Of a stretch of DNA of 64,000 nt, positions 7,464 through 15,313 are shown in pieces. Position 1 is the stretch's first letter; every line of letters begins with the position of its first letter. Under the pieces are notes generated by a model, which saw nothing but the letters and a program-made list of their open reading frames with translations, was not told where the DNA came from and made no database searches. A program made the translations under genes and the position numbers. Source of the DNA: Lentzea californiensis (lineage in GTDB: Bacteria; Actinomycetota; Actinomycetes; Mycobacteriales; Pseudonocardiaceae); NCBI RefSeq assembly GCF_024648825.1, contig NZ_JANBBE010000001.1, positions 1 through 64,000 of the forward strand, written 5' to 3'.

Positions 7464-8279
7464 TCAGACCATTCCGACGGCGCCGTACGTCGACGCGTCG
7501 GCGGCGGCGGACGTACCGGGGAGTTCGCCGTCCGACCTCCAGTGGGCGGCGAGCACCAGCCCGGGCTCCAGCAGTTTCAGGCCGCAGAGGAACTCCTCCA
7601 CGTCCTGCTTGGACCGGGGCACGAGCGTCGACCCCATGTCGTCCCCGAGGCCGACCAGCCGGCCGACGAGTTCCGGTTCCACGTCCTTCGTGAGGTGTGT
7701 CAGAGCGAGGACGCTGCTCTCGGACAACGCGGCCCGGTAGCGCGCGATGACGCCCGCGGGCTCGTCGGCGACGTACGGCAGGACGCCTACCATCAGCACG
7801 GCGGCCGGCTGGGTGAAGTCGATGAGACGGCGGGTCTCCGGGTGCCGCAGCACGGCGCCGACGTCGCAGATGTCGGACTGCACGATGGCGGCGTTGAGGT
7901 TGTCGCGCAGCATCGTGCGGGCGTGGGCCACGGTCACCGGGTCGCTGTCGACGTAGACGACGTTGCACGACGGGTCGAGCGACTGCGCGACCTCGTGGAC
8001 GTTGCCGGCGGTCGGGATGCCGCTGCCCAGGTCGAGGAACTGGCGGATGCCGTACTCCTCGACGCACAGGCGCACCACGCGGCGCGAGAAGGACCTGATC
8101 GTGCGCGCCATCTCGGCGACGGGGAACTTCTGGATGATCTGCTCGGCCAGCACGCGGTCGACCGCGAAGTTGTGCGCTCCACCGAGGTAGTAGTCGAACA
8201 GCCGAGCCACGTTCGGGCGTTCGGAATCGCCTTTTGTCGTCACCCGCTGCGGGCCGTCCTGCACTGGGCACCTCACCAT
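7464..8279 (-). CDS. SAM-dependent methyltransferase, DUF574 family
   Basis: 271 aa from the ATG at 8279. ARLFDYYLGGAHNFAVDR near the N-terminus and FLDLGSGIPTAGNVHEVAQ (the SAM-binding glycine loop) with VVYVDSDPV are diagnostic for the actinomycete DUF574/Methyltransf_19 family. Members are abundant in Streptomyces-like genomes and their substrates are mostly unknown. The start is uncertain: GTG 8276 or an internal GTG nearer the RPNVARLF motif are also possible. It is transcribed alone, convergent with the DUF5684 gene. Confidence 0.8.
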   Translation of the reverse strand: MVRCPVQDGPQRVTTKGDSERPNVARLFDYYLGGAHNFAVDRVLAEQIIQKFPVAEMARTIRSFSRRVVRLCVEEYGIRQFLDLGSGIPTAGNVHEVAQSLDPSCNVVYVDSDPVTVAHARTMLRDNLNAAIVQSDICDVGAVLRHPETRRLIDFTQPAAVLMVGVLPYVADEPAGVIARYRAALSESSVLALTHLTKDVEPELVGRLVGLGDDMGSTLVPRSKQDVEEFLCGLKLLEPGLVLAAHWRSDGELPGTSAAADASTYGAVGMV

Positions 8280-8366
8280 GCTCCCGAGCGGCGCGAACGC
8301 TGGAGGCACGGTAACTGGCTACTCCGTTCGTGTCCATCCACCATTAGTGGTCACGTAGGGTGATGA

Positions 8367-8386
8367 CCCCCGGCCGGAGCCGGGGG
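8367..8386 (-). terminator. Hairpin downstream of the trypsin-like protease
   Basis: cccccggc (8367-8374) and gccggggg (8379-8386) form an 8-bp GC stem with a 4-base loop 36 bases past the protease stop codon. No T run follows on the coding strand, so it may stabilise the 3' end rather than terminate strongly. Confidence 0.55.
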
Positions 8387-8421
8387 CCATCGCAGGGTTA
8401 CCGCTGGTCGAGCAGGGTGCG

Positions 8422-9132
8422 TCAGACTCCCGCGTACTGGGTGATCCAGCTGCGGTAGGGGCCGTGGTTGACGCTGGTGTAGTTGGAACGCGTCGAGCGG
8501 TCCGACGTCGAGGCGACGCCGACCTGGCGGCCGTTGGCGAACATCGGGCCACCGGAGTCACCGCCGGCCGCGATGCCGTCGACCCTGGTCACCGAGATGG
8601 CGACGCCACCGCGGTAGTCACGGCCGTTGGTGGTCGTGACGCGCGTGTTCGCGACCTTCAGGTAGCGCGACTGGCAGTTGATCTCCGGCTGGTTGGTGCA
8701 CGTGGCACCCCAGCCGTAGAGCTGCACGGTCTGGCCGGCCGTGACGTTCGCGACGAGCGGGGCGAACGGGCCGGACATCGCCGGCGAGACCCTGGCCAGC
8801 GCCAGGTCGGCCGACGGGTGCTTGATGATCTGGCTGGCGGTGACCATCTGGCCACCGGAGGTCTGGTCCAGGCTGCCCGCGCGGAACGTGTAGGTGGCGC
8901 TGCTCGCCACGCAGTGCTCAGCCGTCAGGATCCAGTTGGGAGCGATCTTCGTGGCGGAGCAGTTCTCCCGCCCGTTGGCGAACAAGCGCGCCGCGTAGGG
9001 GAAGTTCTGGGCGTAGCTTCCGCCAATGATCATCGGCTGCATGTCCGGGTTCTCCGGAGCGGCCGTGGCAGTGGCAGGAGCGAGGGAGAGAGCCGCCAGG
9101 ACGGCGCCCGCGATCGCAATGGTCAAACGCAT
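8422..9132 (-). CDS. Secreted trypsin-like serine protease (S1 family)
   Basis: 236 aa. The N-terminal signal peptide runs to about ATATA (residue 24) and a short propeptide precedes the IIGGS start of the mature chain, as in chymotrypsin-fold zymogens. The catalytic triad is visible: His in LTAEHC, Asp in HPSADLALARV, and Ser in AGGDSGGPMF. Three pairs of cysteines suit extracellular disulfides. An exported endopeptidase for extracellular protein degradation. Start ATG 9132 directly begins the signal peptide. Monocistronic. Confidence 0.9.
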   Translation of the reverse strand: MRLTIAIAGAVLAALSLAPATATAAPENPDMQPMIIGGSYAQNFPYAARLFANGRENCSATKIAPNWILTAEHCVASSATYTFRAGSLDQTSGGQMVTASQIIKHPSADLALARVSPAMSGPFAPLVANVTAGQTVQLYGWGATCTNQPEINCQSRYLKVANTRVTTTNGRDYRGGVAISVTRVDGIAAGGDSGGPMFANGRQVGVASTSDRSTRSNYTSVNHGPYRSWITQYAGV

Positions 9133-9214
9133 GGTTGGTCACCTTCTGAGTGCAGGGAGTGGTTAAGCAACCACTCACAGCTTCACCCGGCCGTGTGACT
9201 GTGACCACCCTCCG

Positions 9215-9634
9215 TTAGTCGGCTTTGTCGTCTTCCGATACGTCGTCGAAGCCCATCGCCCACTTGCGGCCGTCATTGGTGAACAGGAAGACGAGAACGA
9301 CGACGCAGTAGATGCCGCCCAGCGAGCCGAGCAGCGGCTGCTCCGAAGGCCCGTAGGCGTACCAGGCGCAGCCGAGCAGCAGCAGCTGCGTGACGATCAC
9401 GGGCGAGCGAGCGCCGTGGTGGCCGCGGAACAACAGGACCGTCGCGAGGAGCGCTCCGCCGAACCAGAGCACGAGCACACCGGCGGCGCCGAGGATCGGG
9501 CCGGCGGGCGTCGATCCCCCGATCACCCGGATGACGAGCGCGACGGCCAGCGCGATGCCGCCCAGGGCCTGCACGAAGGTGAGCGCGGACGCGATGCGCA
9601 CCGCGCGCGGCGGCGCCTGGAGCTGAGTGGTCAC
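9215..9634 (-). CDS. Small integral membrane protein
   Basis: 139 aa from the GTG at 9634, which has gaaagg 6 bases upstream; an in-frame GTG at 9667 would add 11 residues. Four hydrophobic helices are apparent (residues about 16-36, 43-65, 73-90, 96-115), followed by an acidic cytoplasmic tail (SEDDKAD). No named family recognised. Location between the protease and the lipid kinase gives no functional hint. Confidence 0.65.
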   Translation of the reverse strand: MTTQLQAPPRAVRIASALTFVQALGGIALAVALVIRVIGGSTPAGPILGAAGVLVLWFGGALLATVLLFRGHHGARSPVIVTQLLLLGCAWYAYGPSEQPLLGSLGGIYCVVVLVFLFTNDGRKWAMGFDDVSEDDKAD

Positions 9635-9843
9635 GGGAGACCTTTCATCACGTTCTGTACTGGTCACGGATCGTAGGCCACCCGGTTGGAGGGCTCTCCC
9701 AGCGCGTCTCGCGCGGGAAGATCAAGGGGCCTTCAGCGAGCCGGCGGTCGTCCGGGGTGCACTCGGCTGCGAGGTGAACGCGGTGCTGACGGAAGGGAGA
9801 TATTCGCCACTTTCGTGAGGCTGTAGCCACCCTGAGGGAGGAC

Positions 9844-10821
9844 ATGCGAGCCGCGGACGGTCACGCACTGTCTTACTCTCAAGTAGTGCGCGCTCTTCTC
9901 GTGGTGAACCCGCAGGCGACTACAACGACGCCGGCGGGTCGTGACGTGTTGGCGCACGCACTCGCGAGCGACGTGAAGCTGGAGGTCATCGAGACCTCCT
10001 ACCGCGGCCACGCGGCGGACGCCGCCCACCAGGCGGCGGCGGACGGGTTCGACCTGGTCATCGCCCACGGCGGCGACGGCACGGTCAACGAGGTGGTCAA
10101 CGGCATCCTGCGCGGCGGCCCCCGGCCCGAGAAGCCGATGCTGGGCGTCGTGCCCGGCGGTTCGGCCAACGTCTTCGCGGGCGCGCTCGGCATTCCGCGT
10201 GACCCCGTCGAGGCCACCCACGTACTGCTGCAGGCGATCGAGCACAGCACCAGGCGGCGCATCGGCCTCGGTCAGGTCTTCGCGGACGTCATCGAGAACG
10301 GCCGCTGGTTCACCTTCAACGCGGGCATGGGCCTCGACGCCGACGTCGTCGCCGGCGTGGAACACAAGCGCGCCAAGGGCCGCAACGCGAGTCCCGCCCT
10401 GTACTTGAGCGTCGCCCTCGGGGCGTACGCGCAGCTCGTGCGCAAGCCGCAGCACTTCACCGTCGAGATTCCGGACGAGGCGCCGTTCGACGACGTCGGC
10501 ATGGTGTTCGTGTCGAACACCGACCCGTGGACGTACTTCGGCGACAAGGCGATCCAGCTCAACCCCAGCACGTCGTTCGACGGCGGCCTGGGTTTGAGTG
10601 CGTTGAGGACTTTGCGGGTACCCACCGTCGGGCGCTACATCGCCCAGGTCCTCGCGACGGGTAATCCGAAGGGCGGGAATCTCGTTCGGCGTGATGACGT
10701 GGGTTATGTCAGAGTGAAGTGCGAGGAGCCGGCGAACCTGCAGGTCGACGGAGATTTCCTCGGAACGACCACGGCGGTGGAGTTCCGGGCGGTCCCGGAC
10801 GCGTTGACTGTTGCCCTGTAA
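9844..10821 (+). CDS. Diacylglycerol kinase-like lipid kinase (YegS/DAGK catalytic domain)
   Basis: 325 aa from ATG 9844. The DAGK catalytic domain covers most of the protein: VVNPQAT at the N-terminus, HGGDGTVNEVVNG (the GGDGT nucleotide-binding motif) near residue 77, and VPGGSANVFAGALGIP. The family phosphorylates diacylglycerol or related lipids with ATP at the membrane. The true start may be GTG 9886, 14 codons later: it begins the conserved sequence and has TACTCT (9874-9879) 6 bases upstream, a leaderless arrangement. The gene precedes whiB1, matching Rv3218-whiB1 in M. tuberculosis. Confidence 0.85.
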   Translation: MRAADGHALSYSQVVRALLVVNPQATTTTPAGRDVLAHALASDVKLEVIETSYRGHAADAAHQAAADGFDLVIAHGGDGTVNEVVNGILRGGPRPEKPMLGVVPGGSANVFAGALGIPRDPVEATHVLLQAIEHSTRRRIGLGQVFADVIENGRWFTFNAGMGLDADVVAGVEHKRAKGRNASPALYLSVALGAYAQLVRKPQHFTVEIPDEAPFDDVGMVFVSNTDPWTYFGDKAIQLNPSTSFDGGLGLSALRTLRVPTVGRYIAQVLATGNPKGGNLVRRDDVGYVRVKCEEPANLQVDGDFLGTTTAVEFRAVPDALTVAL

Positions 10822-10933
10822 GGACCTTTACAGTCCGTGATCAGTTCGTGACCGTCTCGGTACCCAGCCGGGATGTACTGCAGTCGAGTGACAGCAGAGC
10901 GTGAAACCCCAGGTGAACGCTGTCGATCTTTTG

Positions 10934-10949
10934 GGTGAGTTCACTCACC
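10934..10949. promoter_or_regulatory. CRP/FNR-type operator 1 upstream of whiB1
   Basis: ggtgagttcactcacc is a perfect 16-bp palindrome with the GTGA-N6-TCAC core of actinobacterial CRP (Rv3676/GlxR) sites. It lies 18 bases upstream of a consensus -35 (TTGACA at 10967-10972), the position of an activator. In M. tuberculosis whiB1 is known to be controlled by CRP. Confidence 0.7.
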
Positions 10950-10966
10950 GGGTCAGTGGTTACCCC

Positions 10967-10972
10967 TTGACA
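10967..10972 (+). promoter_or_regulatory. -35 element of the whiB1 promoter
   Basis: Exact TTGACA. The matching -10 is not clear: 17-19 bases downstream lies agcattcac, inside the second CRP-type site. Confidence 0.5.
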
Positions 10973-10983
10973 TCCCAGCCGTT

Positions 10984-10999
10984 CGTGAAAGCATTCACA
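10984..10999. promoter_or_regulatory. CRP/FNR-type operator 2 upstream of whiB1
   Basis: cgtgaaagcattcaca has the same GTGA-N6-TCAC core, centred 50 bp after site 1. It overlaps the expected -10 region, so a bound regulator here would be expected to repress. The pair suggests activation from one site and repression from the other. Confidence 0.65.
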
Positions 11000-11069
11000 A
11001 GCACCCCAAAAACGACCGCTGACAACCGGCGTGCCTTTGTGCGCGCCCACTCGCTGAGGAGTAGTTCCA

Positions 11070-11324
11070 ATGGACTGGCGCCACCGCGCGATCTGCCGCG
11101 ACGAGGACCCCGAGCTGTTCTTCCCCGTTGGGAACAGTGGTCCCGCGCTGCTTCAGATCGCCGAGGCGAAGACCGTCTGCCGCCGCTGCCCCGTCGTCTC
11201 CGACTGCCTCGCGTGGGCACTCGAGAGCGGCCAGGACGCCGGCGTGTGGGGCGGGATGAGCGAAGACGAGCGCCGCGCCCTCAAGCGCCGCAACGCCCGC
11301 ACGCGGGCCCGCAGCAACGCCTGA
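11070..11324 (+). CDS. whiB1: WhiB-family iron-sulfur transcription factor, WhiB1/WblE type
   Basis: 84 aa, the exact size of WhiB1. Cys9, Cys37, Cys40 and Cys46 (C-x27-C-x2-C-x5-C) ligate a [4Fe-4S] cluster that reacts with nitric oxide in the mycobacterial protein. GVWGG near residue 58 is the beta-turn motif that contacts the housekeeping sigma factor. The basic tail (KRRNARTRARS) binds DNA. WhiB1 is essential in M. tuberculosis. Start ATG 11070 has a gaggag ribosome binding site. Upstream are two CRP-type sites; a strong terminator follows. Confidence 0.95.
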   Translation: MDWRHRAICRDEDPELFFPVGNSGPALLQIAEAKTVCRRCPVVSDCLAWALESGQDAGVWGGMSEDERRALKRRNARTRARSNA

Positions 11325-11373
11325 CCAGGCAGTTAGCCGCGAACCAGCTAAACAGCGTTTGATCCTTATAGGA

Positions 11374-11411
11374 GAAGCCCGACACCGTGCCAGGTGTCGG
11401 GCTTCTTTGTT
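11374..11411 (+). terminator. Rho-independent terminator of whiB1
   Basis: gaagcccgacacc (11374-11386) and ggtgtcgggcttc (11393-11405) form a perfect 13-bp stem with a 6-base loop followed by tttgttt. Confidence 0.9.
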
Positions 11412-11477
11412 TGCACACCCTCCCGCATGACCACGTGAGACCGCTGAGGCTGGCCGTCACGTGTGCACGGCGTTAGT

Positions 11478-12956
11478 TTAGCGCCGCCCTCTGAGCGGCA
11501 CGCGCAGGACCGCCTCAGTACCGCCTCGGGGCCTTCGCCGCAAGCTCAAAGAGCCTCTCAATTCGGAATCAACAAGGGTCCGAACGATCTGCAAGCCCAG
11601 CCGGTCGGTGCGTTCCAGCGAGAAACCCTGCGGAAGGCCCTTGCCGTCGTCGGTGATCGTCACGTCGAGCCATTTGGCGGACCGCTCGGAATGCACGACG
11701 ACCTCCCCGCGCTGGCCAGGGGCGTAGGCGTGCTCGAACGCGTTCTGCACGAGCTCGGTCAGCACCATCACCAGCGGGGTGGCGATCTCGGCCGGCACGA
11801 TGCCGAACCCACCCTCGCGGCGCACGCTGACCTGGGTCTCGGTGACCGCCACGTCGCTCATCATCGGGATGACCTTGTCGACCACGTCGTCGAGGTCGAC
11901 GCGCTCGTCGACGCTCATCGACAGCGTCTCGTGAACCAGTGCGATGGAGGTCACACGCCGAACCGACTCGGCCAGTGCCTCCTTCGCCTCCGGGTTGCTC
12001 AACCTGCGGCTTTGCAGCCTCAGCAGAGCTGCGACGGTCTGCAGGTTGTTCTTCACCCGGTGGTGGATCTCGCGGATCGTCGCGTCCTTGGACATCAACG
12101 CGCGGTCGCGGCGGCGCACTTCGGTGACGTCGCGGCACAGCACGATGGCGCCTGCGGCCTGCCCGCGTGGCCTAAGGGGCAAAGAACGGAACAGCACCGC
12201 GGCACCACGGCGTGACTCGGCCTCCATGCGCATCGACGGCTGGCCGTCCAGCGCCTGCCTGATGCGCTGAGCTACCTCGGTGGCGTCGAACGGGTCGCCG
12301 ATGAGACTGCGCGTCAACGGCGCCAGGTGCACACCCACGAGGTCCGACGCGTGCCCCATGCGGTGGTAGGCCGACAGCGCGTTCGGCGAGGCGAACACCA
12401 CCGCGCCGGACGGGTCGAGCCTGATCAGGCCGTCGCCGACGCGCGGACTGGTGTGCACGTCCGGCGAGGGTTCGGGCGCGGGGAACGTGCCGTCCGCGAT
12501 CATCTGGCACAGGTCGGCCGCACTGCCGAGGTAGGAGATCTCCAACGGCGACGGCACGCGCGGCACCGCCAGGTTGGTGCTGCGGCTCAGCACGGCGATG
12601 ACCTGCGTGCCCAGCCGCACCGGGATGGTCTCGCGCCGCACCGGCACGCCCAGGTGCCAGCGCGGGTCCTCCTCGCGGCAGATCCGCGACTCGTCCATGG
12701 CCCGGCGCAGCTGCGGGTGGTCCTCCGTGTCGACCTCGCTGCCGACGACGTCCTCGGGGTGGGCCGTGGGCGCCGTCGTGGGACGCGCCTGGGCGACGCA
12801 GAGGAACTTGCCCTCTTCGAGCGGAACCCACATGACGAAGTCCGCGAACGAGAGGTCGGAGAGGAGTTGCCACTCCGCGACCACCAGCTGGAGGTGGTCG
12901 ACGGCGGCGCCGGAGAGCTTGGTGTGCTCGGCCAGCAGGTCCGTGAGCGTGCTCAG
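11478..12956 (-). CDS. pdtaS: Cytosolic sensor histidine kinase PdtaS
   Basis: 492 aa if translation begins at the CTG at 12956. Order: N-terminal GAF-like domain (VAEWQLLSDLSFADFVMWV), PAS domain (DGLIRLDPSGAVVFASPNAL), HisKA_2 box IHHRVKNNLQTVAALLRLQ with the phosphorylated His, and an HWE/HK2-type ATPase (ELVQNAFEHAY, DDGKGLPQG). No membrane segments. In mycobacteria PdtaS phosphorylates PdtaR, an antiterminator. The first in-frame canonical start, GTG 12884, would cut off STLTDLLAEHTKL, which matches the conserved N-terminus of the family; ggaggag sits just before the CTG. No PdtaR gene is visible in the window. Confidence 0.88.
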   Translation of the reverse strand: MSTLTDLLAEHTKLSGAAVDHLQLVVAEWQLLSDLSFADFVMWVPLEEGKFLCVAQARPTTAPTAHPEDVVGSEVDTEDHPQLRRAMDESRICREEDPRWHLGVPVRRETIPVRLGTQVIAVLSRSTNLAVPRVPSPLEISYLGSAADLCQMIADGTFPAPEPSPDVHTSPRVGDGLIRLDPSGAVVFASPNALSAYHRMGHASDLVGVHLAPLTRSLIGDPFDATEVAQRIRQALDGQPSMRMEAESRRGAAVLFRSLPLRPRGQAAGAIVLCRDVTEVRRRDRALMSKDATIREIHHRVKNNLQTVAALLRLQSRRLSNPEAKEALAESVRRVTSIALVHETLSMSVDERVDLDDVVDKVIPMMSDVAVTETQVSVRREGGFGIVPAEIATPLVMVLTELVQNAFEHAYAPGQRGEVVVHSERSAKWLDVTITDDGKGLPQGFSLERTDRLGLQIVRTLVDSELRGSLSLRRRPRGGTEAVLRVPLRGRR

Positions 12957-13011
12957 AACTCCTCCATGAGAAACTGGTGGATGAAGCAGTTCTTGATCCT
13001 AGGAGACTCCC

Positions 13012-13086
13012 ATGTCGAAGCGTGCTCGCAAGCGCCGCGACCGCAAAAAGGGCGGCGCCAACCGAGGCAAGCGCCCCAACGCCTGA
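13012..13086 (+). CDS. 50S ribosomal protein bL37 (24 aa)
   Basis: The short frame encodes MSKRARKRRDRKKGGANRGK followed by RPNA. Size, extreme basicity and the KRPNA ending match the tiny actinobacterial ribosomal protein bL37, found in mycobacterial ribosome structures. aggag lies 7-8 bases before the ATG, and a strong terminator begins 9 bases after the stop. It sits between pdtaS and rsrA and is read in the opposite direction to both. Confidence 0.85.
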   Translation: MSKRARKRRDRKKGGANRGKRPNA

Positions 13087-13094
13087 GTGCTGCG

Positions 13095-13131
13095 AAAGGC
13101 CCTGGACACCACCACGGTGACCAGGGCCTTT
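13095..13131 (+). terminator. Terminator after bL37
   Basis: aaaggccctgg (13095-13105) pairs perfectly with ccagggccttt (13121-13131), followed by a short T/C-rich stretch. It is convergent with rsrA and may act for both strands. Confidence 0.85.
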
Positions 13132-13158
13132 CGTCTTGCTCGGGTCTTGCTGAGGCTT

Positions 13159-13419
13159 TCAGTCCTCGGTGCGAATCTCCACGATCGTGGCTCGGATGCG
13201 CGCCTTCAGATCGGCGGGCGCGTAGTCTCCGCCACACTTGCGGGCCAGCAGCGCCTTGAGGTGCTCCTCGAGCCCGAACTGTTCCAAGCACGGATGGCAC
13301 TCGTCGAGGTGCGTCTGCAGCGCCGCGCGCCGGGTCTTGTCGCATTCCTGGTCCAGGAACAGCCAGACCTCGGACAGCACCTCTGAGCAGTCGGTGTCGT
13401 GGGGTTCGCCGCAGTTCAT
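13159..13419 (-). CDS. rsrA: Mycothiol-system zinc-binding anti-sigma factor RsrA
   Basis: 86 aa, a ZAS-family anti-sigma factor. His37, Cys41 and Cys44 (HLDECHPC) form the H-x3-C-x2-C zinc site. Cys11 is also present, as in Streptomyces RsrA, where disulfide formation between such cysteines releases SigR under thiol-oxidative stress. The start ATG overlaps the sigR stop by 4 bases (ATGA), giving co-translation in equal amounts. Corresponds to RshA in mycobacteria. Confidence 0.93.
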   Translation of the reverse strand: MNCGEPHDTDCSEVLSEVWLFLDQECDKTRRAALQTHLDECHPCLEQFGLEEHLKALLARKCGGDYAPADLKARIRATIVEIRTED

Positions 13420-14102
13420 GACGCGTCTCCGTTGCTGCCGTTGCCGCTACGGAGGAAACCGCGGTCGCGGGCGACGTCCGCCAGCATGTCGCGGAGCTGG
13501 CGCCGGCCCCGGTGCAACCGGGACATCACCGTGCCGATCGGGGTGCCCATGATGTCTGCGATCTCCTTGTACGCGAAGCCTTCGACATCGGCGAGGTAGA
13601 CCGCGATCCGGAACTCCTCCGGCAACCGCTGCAATGCTTCCTTGACGTCGCTGTCGGGCAGGTTGTCGAGTGCCTCGACCTCGGCGCTGCGCAGCCCGGA
13701 CGAGGTGTGGCTCTCCGCTCGCGCCAGCTGCCAGTCCGTGATCTCGTCGGTCGGCTGCTGGATCGGCTGGCGCTGCTTCTTGCGGTAGCCGTTGATGTAG
13801 GTGTTCGTCAGGATCCGGTACAACCAGGCCTTGAGGTTCGTGCCCTCCGAAAAGGACGCGAACGCCGAGTAGGCCTTGAGGAACGTCTCCTGCACCAGGT
13901 CCTCGGCGTCCGCCGGATTGCGCGTCATGCGCAGGGCAGCCGAGTACAGCTGGTCGAGCATGGGCATCGCGTCGCGCTCGAAACGTGCAGCGCGCTCCGC
14001 CGTCGTCTCTGTCGTGCCGGTGGCGGGCACCGCGCTCCCTTCCCACAGGTTCTGGGTCGGGACTGACTTTACGCGTGACCGCTCAAGCATGTTCGTTGCC
14101 AC
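13416..14102 (-). CDS. sigR: ECF RNA polymerase sigma factor SigR/SigH
   Basis: 228 aa. Region 2 covers [30 protein letters not shown] and the -10-binding residues [17 protein letters not shown]. Region 4 holds [20 protein letters not shown] and the [24 protein letters not shown] ~35-residue N-terminal extension precedes region 2, as in SigR/SigH. It directs the response to disulfide stress (thioredoxin, mycothiol, proteases). A SigR-type promoter lies upstream at 14112-14138, so autoregulation is likely. Operon sigR-rsrA. Confidence 0.95.
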   Translation of the reverse strand: MATNMLERSRVKSVPTQNLWEGSAVPATGTTETTAERAARFERDAMPMLDQLYSAALRMTRNPADAEDLVQETFLKAYSAFASFSEGTNLKAWLYRILTNTYINGYRKKQRQPIQQPTDEITDWQLARAESHTSSGLRSAEVEALDNLPDSDVKEALQRLPEEFRIAVYLADVEGFAYKEIADIMGTPIGTVMSRLHRGRRQLRDMLADVARDRGFLRSGNGSNGDAS

Positions 14103-14111
14103 GTTCTGAGT

Positions 14112-14138
14112 AACAACCGAGGTGCTGGTAGTAATTCC
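14112..14138 (-). promoter_or_regulatory. Candidate SigR-dependent autoregulatory promoter
   Basis: Read toward sigR, GGAAT at 14138-14134 is followed by GTT at 14114-14112 (19-base spacer) or at 14117-14115 (16-base spacer). The SigR/SigH consensus is GGAAT with an ~18-base spacer and GTT. It lies 10-35 bases before the sigR start and also within 30 bases of the divergent ybaK start. Confidence 0.6.
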
Positions 14139-14140
14139 GC

Positions 14141-14617
14141 ATGGCCGGACGTGGGACCCCCGCCACAGCGCTGCTGGACAAGCAGCGGGTGGCGCACACC
14201 TTGCACTCGTACGAGCACGACCCCCGCCACGAGTCCTACGGGCTGGAGGCGGCCGAGGCGCTCGGGCTGGTGCCGGGACGCGTCTTCAAGACGCTCGTGG
14301 CCGAGGTGGACGGCAAGCTCGCGGTCGGCGTCGTACCGGTGACGGTGCAACTCGACCTGAAGGGCCTCGCGGCGGCGTTGAAGGGCAAGAAGGCCAAGAT
14401 GGCCGTCGTCGCCGACGCCGAGCGCGCCACGGGTTATGTGGCCGGAGGTATTTCTCCACTCGGCCAGAAGAAGCGGCTGCCGGTCGTGCTCGACGAATCG
14501 GCCCTGCAATTCGAGACGGTGTTCTGCAGTGCCGGCCGGCGCGGTCTCGAAGTCGAGATCGCGCCGGCCGAACTGGTGCGACTCACCACTGCGGTGGTCG
14601 CGCGGATCAGTGCCTAG
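14141..14617 (+). CDS. ybaK: Cys-tRNA(Pro)/Cys-tRNA(Cys) deacylase YbaK
   Basis: 158 aa. YbaK/EbsC-type editing domain: [21 protein letters not shown] and [22 protein letters not shown] carry the conserved Lys and the GxxxPxG-like GGISPLG motif that positions the 3' end of the tRNA. It hydrolyses mischarged Cys-tRNA(Pro) in trans. Divergent from sigR with under 40 bp between starts, so the two genes share a promoter region. The TAG stop lies inside one arm of a perfect 20-bp inverted repeat. Confidence 0.9.
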   Translation: MAGRGTPATALLDKQRVAHTLHSYEHDPRHESYGLEAAEALGLVPGRVFKTLVAEVDGKLAVGVVPVTVQLDLKGLAAALKGKKAKMAVVADAERATGYVAGGISPLGQKKRLPVVLDESALQFETVFCSAGRRGLEVEIAPAELVRLTTAVVARISA

Positions 14618-14696
14618 TGGCGTGGCTCAGAACCTTGACTGGGTAATTCACGCTCAGCAGGGCGCCTCGCGGCAACGTTCTGAGCCACGCCACTAG
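14614..14696. repeat. Perfect 20-bp inverted repeat containing the stop codons of two convergent genes
   Basis: ctagtggcgtggctcagaac (14614-14633) is exactly reversed at 14677-14696, separated by 43 bases. The outer CTAG tetranucleotides supply the TAG stops of ybaK (14615-14617) and of the converging gene (14695-14693). No T runs are present. It may be a two-way transcription terminator or a small terminal-inverted-repeat insertion whose CTAG ends became stop codons. Confidence 0.85.
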
Positions 14697-15184
14697 CTGA
14701 CCGGCCACCCGATGTTGCCGGCCTGCACGGGCGCGCCGATCCACGACGGCCACGCGACGGTGACCCGGTCACCGAGGCTGCCCTTGCCGGGCAGGTCGAA
14801 CTGGATGGACGCGGGGGTCACGTGCGGGCCGCTGATCCGCGACCCCACGTAGAGGACCGCGGAGTAGAACCCGTGGACGGTCGCCTCGCTGTATTCGCCC
14901 TGGCCACCGGTCAGCGGAACGTTCATGTCCGCGCCTTCGGCGTCGAGGAACCGCAGGTTGCTCACGCTGCCGCCGATGGTGCAGGTGACGCCCTCGACGG
15001 CGGTGAACCTGACCACGTGCCCCTTGTTCGTGGTCCCGTTCGGGCGCATGTCGTGCGCGCTGATCACCAGGTCGTCCCCGGTGCACCACGGTGCGACGTC
15101 GGCGGCCTGCGCCGTCGTCGGCCCCGCGGCGGACAGGAGGGCGGCACCGGCCAGCGCCAGTGCGGTGTTGCGGAACGAGTTCAC
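14693..15184 (-). CDS. Secreted DUF4232-like protein
   Basis: 163 aa from GTG 15184, chosen for its ggggaga ribosome binding site and because it begins a signal peptide (NSFRNTALALAGAALLSAAG to about AQAA). The mature part has two cysteines (PWCTGDDL and GVTCTIGG) and a beta-sandwich-like pattern (HVVRFTAVEGVTCTIGG, then SVSNLRFLDAEGADM) as in DUF4232 secreted proteins. The alternative start at 15250 would place 22 residues before the signal. Exported, function unknown. Confidence 0.7.
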   Translation of the reverse strand: MNSFRNTALALAGAALLSAAGPTTAQAADVAPWCTGDDLVISAHDMRPNGTTNKGHVVRFTAVEGVTCTIGGSVSNLRFLDAEGADMNVPLTGGQGEYSEATVHGFYSAVLYVGSRISGPHVTPASIQFDLPGKGSLGDRVTVAWPSWIGAPVQAGNIGWPVS

Positions 15185-15313
15185 GTGTCTCCCCGAATAC
15201 GTCTCGATTGGTGTTCCCCTTACGACCTGGGTAACGCCATCAATGCGCATTCGGTTGCCGCGGCGAAGAATTGTCGTACTTCCGGCCGATGGTGTGTCCG
15301 TTCGGCCAGCGCG

